A stretch of 64,000 nt of DNA from Verrucomicrobia bacterium Tous-C9LFEB (GCA_002304345.1 NEUU01000017.1:22642-86641), one strand, 5' to 3'; shown: positions 51,715 to 60,797, counted from the stretch's first letter. Notes: generated from the letters alone by a model not told the origin. Numbers and translations are program-made.

Positions 51715-52725
51715 TCAACATTTCATTCGGCAGATTTGTTGCAGAACGGGACGAACGATGTCGGCTAGCGAGGCATTGGCGTAGGCAATCCAGACAACCG
51801 GGGTGACGGTATCCAGCGGAACATGCAAGGGCTCGCCTCGTTCCGTTTCCACAATGCCGCCGAGTTCCGTTACGAGCAGGGCGGTACAGCAGTCATAGGG
51901 ATGGCAAACGAGGGAACCACCGTAGCCGAGTTTGCGCAGGACGAGCGGACGAATATCCGCGATCATGCGATCGTGACCGGACATGATTTCGTAAAACTGG
52001 CCTCCGGTGGAAATGTATTGGTCGTCGAAAATGAAGGGAGAGGCGACCTTGCCCAAACCATAAATTTGACCCCAGAGTTCTTCTTCGATGCTGGCAATGA
52101 GGGTTTTGCCTTCTGGAAAAAATTTACAGAGGGAAGCGAAGCCATGCTTGAAGTCTGTGGCGCGAGATGGCTCCAAGCGCAGCGGTTGCCGCGTGCCATC
52201 GAGGACGCTGACTTTTTCCGCTACGATACCCGTAGGCCCGCAACCCTTGATTCCGCTAATCTGGTCGGCGCGCCATTGTTTGGTTGTGGGAAGTTCAGTC
52301 ATCGCGGCCACGACGATATCACTCACGTTGGTGTCAGCGCCGCGCTGGGGGGCGAGACCGGCAAGGGACCATGCCGCACGCTTGTCGTACATGATTCCGC
52401 GCGTGCCATCGATGGGATCGATGATGCATTTCCATTTGGTTGCGGAGGGGGGCGTTCCCTTCGGAAACGTGACCGGACCAAGCTCTTCGATGCCTTCCAT
52501 GACGAGTTCCACGGGCTCGTCAGACGGCCAATGTTGCTCGAACCATGCGAGAATGGTGACTTCGCTGACCTTGTCGATTTGGTAGATCGTGTCCGAAATG
52601 GTTTCGGCGGCGACGGCGGCGAGGGTGGTGGTGGAGTTCGTGCGATGCGCGGCGCACACGGCGTCGCGAATGGTGTCTTGCAAAAAGCAAAGATGACGTC
52701 GAAGGGAATCGAGATCGGACGGCAT
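51715..52725 (-). CDS. Inositol monophosphatase-family enzyme
   Basis: 336 residues. The metal-binding motif DPIDGTRG is intact, ETISDTIYQIDKVSE precedes it, and YDCCTALLVTELGG resembles the second family motif. Members dephosphorylate inositol phosphate, PAP or sugar phosphates; the substrate is unknown. ATG 52725 is used instead of TTG 52740. It lies 16 nt after the AsmA-like gene in the same direction and may be co-transcribed. Confidence 0.82.
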   Translation of the reverse strand: MPSDLDSLRRHLCFLQDTIRDAVCAAHRTNSTTTLAAVAAETISDTIYQIDKVSEVTILAWFEQHWPSDEPVELVMEGIEELGPVTFPKGTPPSATKWKCIIDPIDGTRGIMYDKRAAWSLAGLAPQRGADTNVSDIVVAAMTELPTTKQWRADQISGIKGCGPTGIVAEKVSVLDGTRQPLRLEPSRATDFKHGFASLCKFFPEGKTLIASIEEELWGQIYGLGKVASPFIFDDQYISTGGQFYEIMSGHDRMIADIRPLVLRKLGYGGSLVCHPYDCCTALLVTELGGIVETERGEPLHVPLDTVTPVVWIAYANASLADIVRPVLQQICRMKC

Positions 52726-52740
52726 AAATGACGGGCGCAA

Positions 52741-53415
52741 TTATGGGGTCGGTGCCGGAATGGACTCGAGGGAAATATCGAGAGCCCGGTAGGTGTCGTC
52801 AAGGGTGGGGAACTTGGCGCGCTTGAGGCCTTCGCGAATGATCAGTCGCTCAAGCTGGGCGACATTTTGCACGTTGCGATAGCGCTGACCCTTGAGGTTG
52901 ATGCGGATGATTTGGGGGGGGAGTTTGACTCCGCCGATGGCACCGTAACAGTCATAGAAGGCAACTTTGTCGATGGAGAGTTCGAGTTCGCCGATGAGTG
53001 GGTAGGGATGAAGGCGACCGGGGTTGTTCTTGGCCGATTCTTCCATCACGAGGACATTCAGCTTGCCGGTGGAGTTCCGCACGATGGCGAGTTCCGCAAT
53101 GTCGAGCTTCACGCGGGAGAGTCGGGGGCGGTCGATGTTCTGCCAGAAATCATCCGGTCCGATGATCTCGACCCGGGAGACGTTCAGGGCGGTGACTTCC
53201 TCGAAGTCTTCGGGATTTTCCACGAGCAGGTTGTACCCGAAAACAACGGGAGGCATGAAACGCGAGAAATCGATCGTCTCCACTTTGACGCCGAATCCGG
53301 TTGTCTGCTTGAGCCCGAACTTCAGGCCATAGGTCAGGATCTGATTACGAAGCAGAAACGCCACCACCACGAGGAGGATGGCAAGAATCAGGAGCCGGCG
53401 CAGGAGTGAGAACAT
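52741..53415 (-). CDS. AsmA-like single-pass membrane protein
   Basis: 224 residues. One N-terminal membrane helix (RRLLILAILLVVVAFLL) followed by a soluble beta-rich domain with VETIDFSRFMPPVVFG and VSRVEIIGPDDFW, similar to the repeat units of AsmA/DUF748-type envelope proteins. Probably anchored in the inner membrane facing the periplasm. Function unknown. Confidence 0.6.
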   Translation of the reverse strand: MFSLLRRLLILAILLVVVAFLLRNQILTYGLKFGLKQTTGFGVKVETIDFSRFMPPVVFGYNLLVENPEDFEEVTALNVSRVEIIGPDDFWQNIDRPRLSRVKLDIAELAIVRNSTGKLNVLVMEESAKNNPGRLHPYPLIGELELSIDKVAFYDCYGAIGGVKLPPQIIRINLKGQRYRNVQNVAQLERLIIREGLKRAKFPTLDDTYRALDISLESIPAPTP

Positions 53416-53439
53416 AATCGGGTGTTCCCAATGGAGGCG

Positions 53440-54081
53440 TTACGGCTGCAGGGTAAAGACACACTTATAGAGTCCCGATACCCGTTCCGTCTGCCGGAGC
53501 ACTTTTACGCCGAGCGCTTGCTCGAAAAGTTGCTCTTCCATTTGAGGGACAATCTTGTAGCGATCCGCCAGGGCGAGCACGGGAGAATTATACTCGATGA
53601 TATAATACTGGCCGTTGTCCGGGTGGTGGTAGAACTCGCTCATGTAGCCTTCGCTCTCGCGATAAGCGGCGAGGGAGCGGGCTTTTTCTTCCAACGTCAC
53701 GCCGGTGATGCGGCTCGCGACGGATTGGATGAGGTTCTGGTAAATCTGGTAGAGAATCTTTTCCGGAGCGGCTTCGCCATAGACCTGACGGATCGATTCG
53801 AGGATCTCCAACGTGAGATTGGTGTACTCCGTGGGGAAGAATTCCTGCGCCTGATTGGTCAGTCGATAGGCTTTCTCGGGACGGCCCATGCCCTTCGGGC
53901 GGCGCCACGTATCGAGATAGCCGTCTTTCTCGAGAGAAACACAGTGTTGCTTCACCCCCATGTACGACAGGTTGATGCGTTCACAGAGTTCGGAAACAGA
54001 AAGCCCCTGGCTGCGTTTGATTTCAGAGAGGATTTGGTACTTCTGACTCTTGGCAAATTTTTTGAGCAGCCTGCTCTTCAT
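53440..54081 (-). CDS. SufR-like winged-helix regulator lacking most cluster cysteines
   Basis: 213 residues from ATG 54081, which has AGGA 8 nt upstream. The N-terminal winged helix (SQGLSVSELCERINLSYMGV, then GMGRPEKAYRLT) is of the COG2345/SufR type. In cluster-binding members the C-terminus has three cysteines around the LALA segment; here the first position is Ser (NSPVLALADRY), the second Pro (VPQMEE) and only the last Cys (YKCVF) remains. It is thus probably not a 4Fe-4S sensor. It is divergent from serA. Confidence 0.75.
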   Translation of the reverse strand: MKSRLLKKFAKSQKYQILSEIKRSQGLSVSELCERINLSYMGVKQHCVSLEKDGYLDTWRRPKGMGRPEKAYRLTNQAQEFFPTEYTNLTLEILESIRQVYGEAAPEKILYQIYQNLIQSVASRITGVTLEEKARSLAAYRESEGYMSEFYHHPDNGQYYIIEYNSPVLALADRYKIVPQMEEQLFEQALGVKVLRQTERVSGLYKCVFTLQP

Positions 54082-54252
54082 AAAGTCCTGTGGTAAATCA
54101 CCTTTCACCGGTTTTTATAAGGCAGACACTATGTATTACATTGGCGCTCGGCAAGACTTTTTACAGAGTTTTTTTTAAGAGGACGAAAATTGGCTTTGTT
54201 ACCCTTGATTGGAGTAAATTTCCGCTGAAAATCCGTCCCCATCGTTGACACT

Positions 54253-54267
54253 GGAGGTGCATCCTCC
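54253..54267 (+). promoter_or_regulatory. Small hairpin in the serA leader
   Basis: GGAGG-N5-CCTCC lies 17-31 nt before the serA ATG. The GGAGG is too far to be the ribosome site of ATG 54284, so it may be a leader structure or serve an alternative start at 54245 region. Weak signal. Confidence 0.3.
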
Positions 54268-54283
54268 TAATTTTACGCTTCTC

Positions 54284-55879
54284 ATGAATCTTTCATTTCG
54301 CGTACTTGTCCTCGACGGCGTTTCGCCCAAAGGGGTTGAAATCTTGGAGCGTAACCCTCATTTCACCGTAGAGGTCAAAGGGAGTTTGAAGGAGCCTGAG
54401 CTGATTGAAGTCATCAAGGATTTTGACGCGGTGGTGGTTCGCAGCCAGACGAAAATCACGGCCAAGGCCATCGCGGCTGCGAACAAGCTGGCGGTCATCG
54501 GTCGCGCCGGCGTTGGTGTGGATAACGTCGATGTGGAAGCCGCCACGGAACGCGGTATCATTGTGATGAATACGCCCGGCGGTAACACGATCTCGACCGC
54601 CGAACACGCGTTTTCGCTTCTCCTGTCGCTCGCCCGCAACATCCCGCAAGCCACCGCCTCGATGCGTGAAGGTAAGTGGGAACGCAAGAATTTCGAAGGC
54701 GTGGAACTCTGCAACAAGGTGCTCGGCATCGTCGGCATGGGCCGTATCGGTGGCGAAGTCGCCCGTCGCGCCATTGCATTCGGTATGCGTGTGATCGCCT
54801 ATGATCCGTATCTTGCCGCCGGTCGTGCCCGGAGCATGCAGGTAGAATTGGCCGATGAACTTTCCACTTTGCTTACCCAAGCCGATTTCATCACGGTGCA
54901 CATGCCGATGACCCCGGAGACGAAAGGCATCCTCAACGCCAAGACGATTGCACAATGCAAGAAAGGTGTTCGCCTGATCAATTGCGCGCGCGGTGGTCTG
55001 ATTGTGGAAGCCGACCTGCTCGCGGCGCTGAAGAGCAAGCAGGTGGCCGGTGCCGCGCTGGACGTGTTCGAAAAAGAACCGCCCGCCGCTGACATGGAAT
55101 TGCTCAAGCTCCCGAACGTCGTTCTCACGCCGCACCTCGGTGCCTCGACGGCAGAAGCGCAGGAAAGCGTCGGCATTGAAATCGCCGAAGCGATTCATGA
55201 CTTCCTTGCTCAAGGCATCATCCGCAACGCGGTCAATGCCCCGAACGTGGATACCCGCACGCTGTCGGTCATTCGTCCTTACCTCCAACTCGGAGAAAAG
55301 CTTGGTTTGTTCCTCGCGCAATACGCGCCGAAGGGACTCGATACGCTGGTGGTCACGTACAGTGGCAAGGTCAGCGACGTCGACACCACGCCGGTCACCC
55401 GCGCCATTCTCAAGGGCTTGCTCGCGCAGGCCGGTGGCAGTGAGGTCAACGAAATCAATGCTCCCAAGCTGGCGAAGAATTGCGGTCTCAACTACAGCGA
55501 GACCAAGGCGAGCGAGACGGGCGACTTCACCGACTTCATTCGCGTGGAAGTGGCCAAGGGCGCGGAAAAATTCGCGATCTCGGGCACGTTCTTCGGACCG
55601 CACCCGCGCATTGTCCGCATCAATGATTTCTCGCTCGAGGCAACGCCGGAAGGTCATCTCTTCATCATGGAGAACAAGGATCGCCCCGGCATCGTGGGCT
55701 GGATCGGTTCACTTCTCGGCAAGCACAAGGTGAATATCGCCAGCATGTCGCTGAGCCGTACGGAACCCGGCAGCCGCGCGTTGAGCGTGCTCAATCTGGA
55801 CAGCCATCCGGACGAAGCGGTGCTCAAGGAAATCACGGCCGACCCGGATATCTTCTCGGTCAAAGTTGTGAAGCTTTAG
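54284..55879 (+). CDS. serA: D-3-phosphoglycerate dehydrogenase
   Basis: First step of serine biosynthesis, oxidation of 3-phosphoglycerate with NAD. 531 residues, the long type with an intervening domain and a C-terminal ACT domain (GHLFIMENKDRPGIVGWIGS). NAD motif GMGRIG at 151-156; catalytic Arg236 (CARGG), Glu265 (FEKEP) and His284 (TPHLGAS). ATG 54284 is preferred; upstream codons to 54245 lie in the leader. The stop is immediately followed by the first arm of a multi-hairpin element. Confidence 0.95.
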   Translation: MNLSFRVLVLDGVSPKGVEILERNPHFTVEVKGSLKEPELIEVIKDFDAVVVRSQTKITAKAIAAANKLAVIGRAGVGVDNVDVEAATERGIIVMNTPGGNTISTAEHAFSLLLSLARNIPQATASMREGKWERKNFEGVELCNKVLGIVGMGRIGGEVARRAIAFGMRVIAYDPYLAAGRARSMQVELADELSTLLTQADFITVHMPMTPETKGILNAKTIAQCKKGVRLINCARGGLIVEADLLAALKSKQVAGAALDVFEKEPPAADMELLKLPNVVLTPHLGASTAEAQESVGIEIAEAIHDFLAQGIIRNAVNAPNVDTRTLSVIRPYLQLGEKLGLFLAQYAPKGLDTLVVTYSGKVSDVDTTPVTRAILKGLLAQAGGSEVNEINAPKLAKNCGLNYSETKASETGDFTDFIRVEVAKGAEKFAISGTFFGPHPRIVRINDFSLEATPEGHLFIMENKDRPGIVGWIGSLLGKHKVNIASMSLSRTEPGSRALSVLNLDSHPDEAVLKEITADPDIFSVKVVKL

Positions 55880-56011
55880 TGGGGCGCTGCCCCACTCCCC
55901 GCCAAAGGAAATGATTTCCTTTGGAAACCTCATTGGGCCGCGATGCCTTTTACGCAGACGTAAAAGAGCCTCGCGGCCCAAGTGTTTTCAAAAGTAATGG
56001 CATTACTTTGA
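55879..56011. repeat. Multi-hairpin intergenic element 1
   Basis: Four hairpins in 133 bp between convergent serA and the EamA gene: GTGGGGC-GCT-GCCCCAC (55879-55895); CCAAAGGAAAT-G-ATTTCCTTTGG (55902-55924); an 11-bp arm TTGGGCCGCGA/TCGCGGCCCAA (55933, 55971) enclosing CTTTTACG/CGTAAAAG; and a dyad of AGTAATG/CATTACT (55989-56011). A second element with the same order lies at 61634. Confidence 0.8.
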
Positions 56012-56029
56012 ATGGGTGATCTTCACGCT

Positions 56030-56941
56030 TTAATGCAGCGCTAGCGCGACGACGCCCAGGACGGCGATGAGTGCTCCCACGAACGAGCGCCAGGTCGGTT
56101 TGTCGCCTTCCATGGCGAAGGTGAAGGGCATGATGGCGAGCGGTGTGGTGGCGACGACGGAAAGCACGATGCCTGTGGGGAGTTCACCGAGCGCCCATTG
56201 GTAGCAGCTGACGCCGAGTACCGGACCACAGAGGCTGTTGAGCACGATCCACGGTAGGGCTTTCTTCCAGCGATTTTTCTCCTTGGAAGTCGCCGCGTCA
56301 TCGGTCGGCGAGGCAAGATCAAAGCGACCGCCGAGCACGACGTAGGCGATCGCGGCGATAAGCAGGCCACCGAGAATGCGTTGATACGCGGCATTCACGC
56401 CGTTGATGGAAATTCCGGCGAGTTGATCCACTTCGAACGCTTTGCGGCTGATGACCGCTCCCCAGCCTTGGCCGAGGGCGGAGAAGAATCCATAGAAGAG
56501 GCCCCAGCGCAGAACGGAGGCGGGCCGATGCTGGTGTTCCTTTGAGGCGATCGCGAGCGCGACGCCGCATAGAATCGTCAAGCCGCTGGCGATTTGCAGT
56601 CCGGTGAGGGTGGTGCCGAGCCAGAGCCATTCGATCAGCGCGGCGAGGGGAGCCGCGAGGCATTGCGTCATCAGGATCGTCAGGCGCGAGCCAAGTCGCG
56701 GGATGGCTTGAAAGAGAGCGAGATCGCCGAGACCGAATCCGATGAGGCCGCTGAAGAAGAAGTAATAAACGCCGCTGCCACCGAGACCGATGCCGAAGCT
56801 GTGGCTATAAAGTGCGAGCAGGAGGGCGGCGAGGGTGAGTCGACTCAGATTGGCTCGCGCGCTGCCGAGGTGCGTGATGGAACGATTGGCGAAGACGACA
56901 GAAAGGGAGAAGAAGAGCGTGGTGAGCAGTGAGGCGAGCAT
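56030..56941 (-). CDS. EamA/DMT-family transporter
   Basis: 303 residues with ten predicted membrane helices in two related halves, as in drug/metabolite transporters (RhaT/EamA). Charged PTDDAATSKEKNRWKK forms a central cytosolic loop, and SCYQWALGELPTGIVLSVVA is a conserved half-repeat segment. Substrate unknown. It converges on serA across multi-hairpin element 1 and is divergent from the flavoprotein gene. Confidence 0.85.
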   Translation of the reverse strand: MLASLLTTLFFSLSVVFANRSITHLGSARANLSRLTLAALLLALYSHSFGIGLGGSGVYYFFFSGLIGFGLGDLALFQAIPRLGSRLTILMTQCLAAPLAALIEWLWLGTTLTGLQIASGLTILCGVALAIASKEHQHRPASVLRWGLFYGFFSALGQGWGAVISRKAFEVDQLAGISINGVNAAYQRILGGLLIAAIAYVVLGGRFDLASPTDDAATSKEKNRWKKALPWIVLNSLCGPVLGVSCYQWALGELPTGIVLSVVATTPLAIMPFTFAMEGDKPTWRSFVGALIAVLGVVALALH

Positions 56942-56956
56942 GAGGGGAAGATGAAA

Positions 56957-56991
56957 GTGTTTAGTTCGAAGTTTTCGGTTTTCAGTTCAGG
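56957..56991. repeat. Heptamer array 4 (GT-phased), host
   Basis: GTGTTTA, GTTCGAA, GTTTTCG, GTTTTCA, GTTCAGG in phase. It lies in the divergent promoter gap between the EamA and flavoprotein genes. Confidence 0.75.
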
Positions 56992-57051
56992 GGCGAAAGG
57001 TGCAGTCTGTGCTAGCCATGCCGTCAGAGGGTACGCGAACTGAATACTTTC

Positions 57052-58284
57052 ATGTCACCAGACTTAACTGAAAACCTCGAACTGAAAACTGAAAACTTTG
57101 TCGTGGTGGTTGGCGGTGGCCCGGCGGGACTGCGCGCGGCAGAGGTGCTTTCGGCACAGGGCGTGACGGTGACTCTTTACGATGCGATGCCATCGGTGGG
57201 ACGGAAGTTCCTGGTGGCGGGGCATGGCGGGTTGAATCTCACCCATTCCGAACCGGCGGAGAATTTTCCGCTGCGCTATCACGACGAGCCGGAGCGCTGG
57301 CAGGCGATGCTGGCGGAATTTGGTCCCGAGCAAACGCGTGCCTGGGCGGCAGGTTTGGGGATCGAGACGTTTATTGGCACGAGTGGTCGCGTGTTTCCGG
57401 TGGAGAAAAAAGCCGCTCCGCTATTGCGCCGCTGGGTGGCGCGACTGAAAGCGCAGGGCGTGGTTTTCCATTTGCGTCGCAAGTGGACGGCTTTGAGTCG
57501 CGAGCCTGAGGGTTCGTGGACGTTGTGTTTTCGTTCTCCGGATGGCGTGGAGGAATTGGTGCGGACGAAGAAAGTGATTCTCGCACTTGGTGGGGGATCA
57601 TGGCCGCAGACCGGATCGGACGGTTCGTGGCGTTCAATTTTGGCTGGGCACGGGATTGAGATCACCCCGTTCGCTCCGGCGAATTGCGGGTATGAGGTCG
57701 ATTGGAAGCCGGAGTTTCTCGCGTTGGCGGACGGTCTGCCGCTCAAGAATATCACGGTTAGCGTGGGTGATCGCACGGTGGCGGGCGAATGTCTCATCAC
57801 TCGCTATGGAATCGAAGGCGGAGCGATTTATCAACTTGGTCGGGAGTTGCGTGCGCAGGCGGAACCGACACTCACGTTCGATCTTAAGCCCACATTCAGC
57901 GCGGAAGAGCTCTCGCAAAAACTTGGACCGGGCAGCGAAGCGGCGCGACGGGAGCGGGCGGCGCGACATTGGAAGTTGAGCCCGGCGGCAGCGGCCTTGC
58001 TGACGCATTACGTGGGCGAGTGCAGCACGGTGGAGTTGTGCGGGATGATCAAAAAACTTTCCCTGCGTTTGCGTGGACCGCGACCGTTGGCCGAAGCGAT
58101 TTCGACGGCGGGCGGGGTGGCGTGGAAAGAATTGGATGAGCAGTTGCAGCTCAAAAAAAGTCCCGGCGTTTATTGCGCCGGGGAGATGATCGACTGGGAG
58201 GGACCGACAGGTGGTTATTTACTGCAGGGGTGCCTGAGCACCGGTCACCGCGCGGCCTTGGGTTCCCTTTCGAGCCGGGTTTAG
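57052..58284 (+). CDS. HI0933/BaiN-family FAD oxidoreductase
   Basis: 410 residues. FAD site VVVVGGGPAGLRAAEVL, then GRKFLVAGHGGLNLTHSE, characteristic of the HI0933-like group, and the second nucleotide segment LALGGGSWPQTGSDGS. The end has VYCAGEMIDWEGPTGGYLLQ. Physiological substrate is unknown. Residues of about 4-15 (LTENLELKTEN) are encoded by heptamer array 5, so the N-terminal extension seems repeat-derived; a later start is not available before the FAD motif except at VVVV-type codons. Confidence 0.88.
   Translation: MSPDLTENLELKTENFVVVVGGGPAGLRAAEVLSAQGVTVTLYDAMPSVGRKFLVAGHGGLNLTHSEPAENFPLRYHDEPERWQAMLAEFGPEQTRAWAAGLGIETFIGTSGRVFPVEKKAAPLLRRWVARLKAQGVVFHLRRKWTALSREPEGSWTLCFRSPDGVEELVRTKKVILALGGGSWPQTGSDGSWRSILAGHGIEITPFAPANCGYEVDWKPEFLALADGLPLKNITVSVGDRTVAGECLITRYGIEGGAIYQLGRELRAQAEPTLTFDLKPTFSAEELSQKLGPGSEAARRERAARHWKLSPAAAALLTHYVGECSTVELCGMIKKLSLRLRGPRPLAEAISTAGGVAWKELDEQLQLKKSPGVYCAGEMIDWEGPTGGYLLQGCLSTGHRAALGSLSSRV
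57062..57096. repeat. Heptamer array 5, host, reverse orientation, inside a coding start
   Basis: Read on the minus strand: GTTTTCA twice, GTTCGAG, GTTTTCA, GTTAAGT. It encodes residues 4-15 of the flavoprotein. With array 4 it forms an inverted pair about 70 bp apart. Confidence 0.75.
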
Positions 58285-58327
58285 CAACGTCAAAGCATCG
58301 CGGAAACCCGGCTCAAAGAGGAGCCGG
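58272..58327. terminator. Bidirectional terminator region
   Basis: GAGCCGGGTTT (58272) pairs with AAACCCGGCTC (58304), and a second GAGCCGG (58321) can compete. It starts inside the last codons of the flavoprotein gene and ends before hpf, which converges on it. Confidence 0.6.
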
Positions 58328-58330
58328 ACT

Positions 58331-58690
58331 TTAGGCTACCAATTCGCTCTTGCGAGCCTTGGCCTTGGCTTTACGCGACGCGTCGCGACGGCCCTTGGTC
58401 AGCTTGCTTTTGCGATGGCGCAGTTGTTCCGCCAACCGTTCCACCACGAGGTCGATGGCCTGGTAAAGATCATGGCCGCGATCTTCGCCGTGGAGGTCGG
58501 GACCGGGAAGAGCCAGATGCACCTTGATGACAAACGCGTGCTTTCCGGCACGGGTGGTGTCGTGGTGAATGGCGACATGGGCACCGATGATATCATCGGC
58601 GTAATGTTCCAGATGGCTGACCTTGGAGGCCACGTAAGCGTGGATGGCTGCCGTGAGCTTGACATCTCTCGGACTGATGTGGATTTGCAT
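58331..58690 (-). CDS. hpf: Ribosome hibernation promoting factor, short form
   Basis: Binds the 30S subunit and promotes inactive ribosome dimers in stationary phase. 119 residues, the short HPF/RaiA type: MQIHISPRDVKLTAAIHAYV, a middle GEDRGHDLYQAIDLVVERL and a basic tail (KLTKGRRDASRKAKAKAR). The extended dimerisation domain of long HPF is absent. Confidence 0.92.
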   Translation of the reverse strand: MQIHISPRDVKLTAAIHAYVASKVSHLEHYADDIIGAHVAIHHDTTRAGKHAFVIKVHLALPGPDLHGEDRGHDLYQAIDLVVERLAEQLRHRKSKLTKGRRDASRKAKAKARKSELVA

Positions 58691-58809
58691 AGTAAAAGGG
58701 TAGAACGCGAAGGCTGGCTTGTCGATGCGTAAGGTACTACGGGTAGGTTTTTTTGTGATGCGCTTGCCATAGAGGGTATCGGCGTTTTAGATTATTAATT
58801 GAGGTGATG

Positions 58810-59124
58810 ATGCAATCGAAATTCGTAGCATGGGTGAGTTTGATCCTGGCGGCGGTGGGGCTCTTTCTCTTTGCACGCCGGATCCTTTTGTGGCGAATGC
58901 GCAAAGCGGCGACCCCGAAAGCGGCTCCGCTGGAGGCACCTCCTTTTGCCGAATTGACGCCCGACCATCGCATTCTGGTGATCAGTAATGGCGAGCAGTT
59001 CGGTCCCTTCACGCGAGCGGAAGTCATCTCGATGTTGCATGCCGGGCGAATTGCGCCGGACGCCATGTGCTGGGAGCCGGGTGCGGTCGATTGGGTTCCG
59101 GTCAAAACTCTCGCTGCGGCTTAA
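58810..59124 (+). CDS. Membrane-anchored GYF_2-domain protein
   Basis: 104 residues: one N-terminal membrane helix (FVAWVSLILAAVGLFLFA), an alanine/proline linker and a C-terminal domain (GEQFGPFTRAEVISMLHAG, then WEPGAVDWVPV) matching the GYF_2 type common in membrane proteins of this kind. ATG 58810 has GAGG at 58801 as ribosome site; two starts just upstream are possible. Function unknown. Confidence 0.65.
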   Translation: MQSKFVAWVSLILAAVGLFLFARRILLWRMRKAATPKAAPLEAPPFAELTPDHRILVISNGEQFGPFTRAEVISMLHAGRIAPDAMCWEPGAVDWVPVKTLAAA

Positions 59125-59188
59125 TCAGGGCCGCGCGTGGTGGCATGTTCGGAGTTGCGTTTTTGCAGAAGCGGGTAAACTAACGGCT

Positions 59189-59725
59189 ATGTTGAAGACA
59201 CTCGTGATTCCGGTTCTTTTTCTGGTGGCGGCCTTTTCCTTGCGGGCGGAGACTTCCGTGGCGGGAGTGACTTTCAAGGCTCCCGGTTCCTGGCAGACGG
59301 TGACACCCAATTCGCCGATGCGTGCGGCGCAGTGGACGATTCCGGCCCGCAAGAGCGGGACAGACACGGGTGAAGTGGTGCTCTTTTACTTTGGGGCGGG
59401 TCAGGGCGGCGATGCGCAATCGAACGTGCAGCGTTGGCTCAAGACAATGTCCTCGCCGACGGGTGGCCGCGCGGACGGGGAGATGAAGGAGCGAACGGTG
59501 GATGGCATGAAGGTCACGGAAGTGGTCGCTTACGGGACCTACGCGAGCGGGATGCCGATGTCGGGAGTGCCACCCGTACCGAAGCCGGATTACGGTTTGG
59601 CGGGAGTGATCATCGAGGGACCGCAGGGCAATGTGTTCATCCGCTTGATCGGACCGGAACCGCTGGCGAAGGCGCAGTTGGCGAACTTCCGCCAGTTTGT
59701 TGATTCCGCCAAAGCGGCAAAATAG
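59189..59725 (+). CDS. Small exported protein of unknown function
   Basis: 178 residues with a signal peptide (TLVIPVLFLVAAFSLRAE). The mature domain (GVTFKAPGSWQTVTPNSPMR, EVVLFYFGAGQGGDAQSNVQ) is widespread in related bacteria but not functionally known to me. It follows the GYF_2 gene in the same direction; the open frame upstream to 58988 is out of register. Confidence 0.6.
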   Translation: MLKTLVIPVLFLVAAFSLRAETSVAGVTFKAPGSWQTVTPNSPMRAAQWTIPARKSGTDTGEVVLFYFGAGQGGDAQSNVQRWLKTMSSPTGGRADGEMKERTVDGMKVTEVVAYGTYASGMPMSGVPPVPKPDYGLAGVIIEGPQGNVFIRLIGPEPLAKAQLANFRQFVDSAKAAK

Positions 59726-59732
59726 CCGCCGA

Positions 59733-60758
59733 TCAATCCCCGTGTTCGGGTGAGACGGCTGCGGGTGCGGCTGGTGTCGCGCGGTTGGTATTGTTTCCGT
59801 GGCGAACGGGCGTGGCTGGGGTCGTGGCGGGCGCTTCCGCTTCAACCGGCAAGGCTTTCACGGCGGCGCGCACATCGAATGAGCGCTTCACTTGATTGAA
59901 AACGCCGAGCACGGGACTGCCGGCGGCGTCGAGCAATTCGACGAGCAATTCGTAGCGGCCCGGCTTCATCCCATCCCAGAACACTGGTTTCTTTTCGGTG
60001 ATGGTGCCGTCCACATTGTTGATTTTGTAGTGGACGCGATAGCCATTCGGGGCAAGCGGCGCGTTGTGCGTGCGGAAGTCGAACCAGACGCGGCCGTTTT
60101 CTTCGACATCGACAATGCCGGAGACGGGGAGATTGACGGTGAGGTAGGGAGCGTTCGCTGCGGCGTAATTCTGGAAGTTTTTTTTGCGGATGAAAAAGTG
60201 CGCCATGGCGTAGGCCTCGGCATTGGGCAGGGAATGGCCGTCGGGCTGCACGAGGAGGACGCGAATGGTGTGACCGCCCTCGGGGAGTTCCTTCAGCGTG
60301 AGCGGCAGGCGCAGGTCGTGCACGGGAATCGGTTCGTTATTATTAACGATGACGTGCAGGCGATTGCCGCCCTCGGCGAGCGTGTAGTTTTCCACCGCGA
60401 AGAAAATATCGGCGGTGCTGGAGGAGAGGATTTCCTCCGGCTTGGGGCTGATGATGCGGACGACGGCGGGCTTGGCGGGATCGTTCGGCGCGCCGCTATA
60501 GCCGGGGTTGATCGGTTCCGGTGCGGGCGCGACGATGGCGTGCGCGTTCGGGTCCGGCGTGGCGGGGAGGGTGGTGGGAACCGCCGTGGTGCTGGAGGCC
60601 GTCGCCGTGGGAGTGGCGACCGGTGGCAGCGGAATGGAATTGGTCGGCGCGGTCGGTTCCTGCGCGATCGCGAGAGTGGAGCTGACCAACGAGGTGATGG
60701 CCAGAATCGCAAAGAAAGTGTTTGAGAGCCGACAAGGCGGCTTGCTTCGGTGTAACAT
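59733..60758 (-). CDS. Exported proline-rich protein with Ig-like domains
   Basis: 341 residues. Signal peptide (FFAILAITSLVSSTLA), then a Pro/Thr/Ala-rich linker to about residue 75, then two beta-rich segments (VRIISPKPEEILSSSTADIF; YRVHYKINNVDGTITEKKPV) and another Ala/Pro-rich tail. Probably periplasmic or surface-associated. Converges on the small exported protein gene 8 nt away. Confidence 0.6.
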   Translation of the reverse strand: MLHRSKPPCRLSNTFFAILAITSLVSSTLAIAQEPTAPTNSIPLPPVATPTATASSTTAVPTTLPATPDPNAHAIVAPAPEPINPGYSGAPNDPAKPAVVRIISPKPEEILSSSTADIFFAVENYTLAEGGNRLHVIVNNNEPIPVHDLRLPLTLKELPEGGHTIRVLLVQPDGHSLPNAEAYAMAHFFIRKKNFQNYAAANAPYLTVNLPVSGIVDVEENGRVWFDFRTHNAPLAPNGYRVHYKINNVDGTITEKKPVFWDGMKPGRYELLVELLDAAGSPVLGVFNQVKRSFDVRAAVKALPVEAEAPATTPATPVRHGNNTNRATPAAPAAVSPEHGD

Positions 60759-60797
60759 TACGGCAAAATTGTTTAAGGGAGCGATCCCCACGCGTCA

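Noticed and set aside
54293..55657. Minus-strand frame of 454 codons within serA
   Set aside because: Shadow of a complete, conserved SerA.
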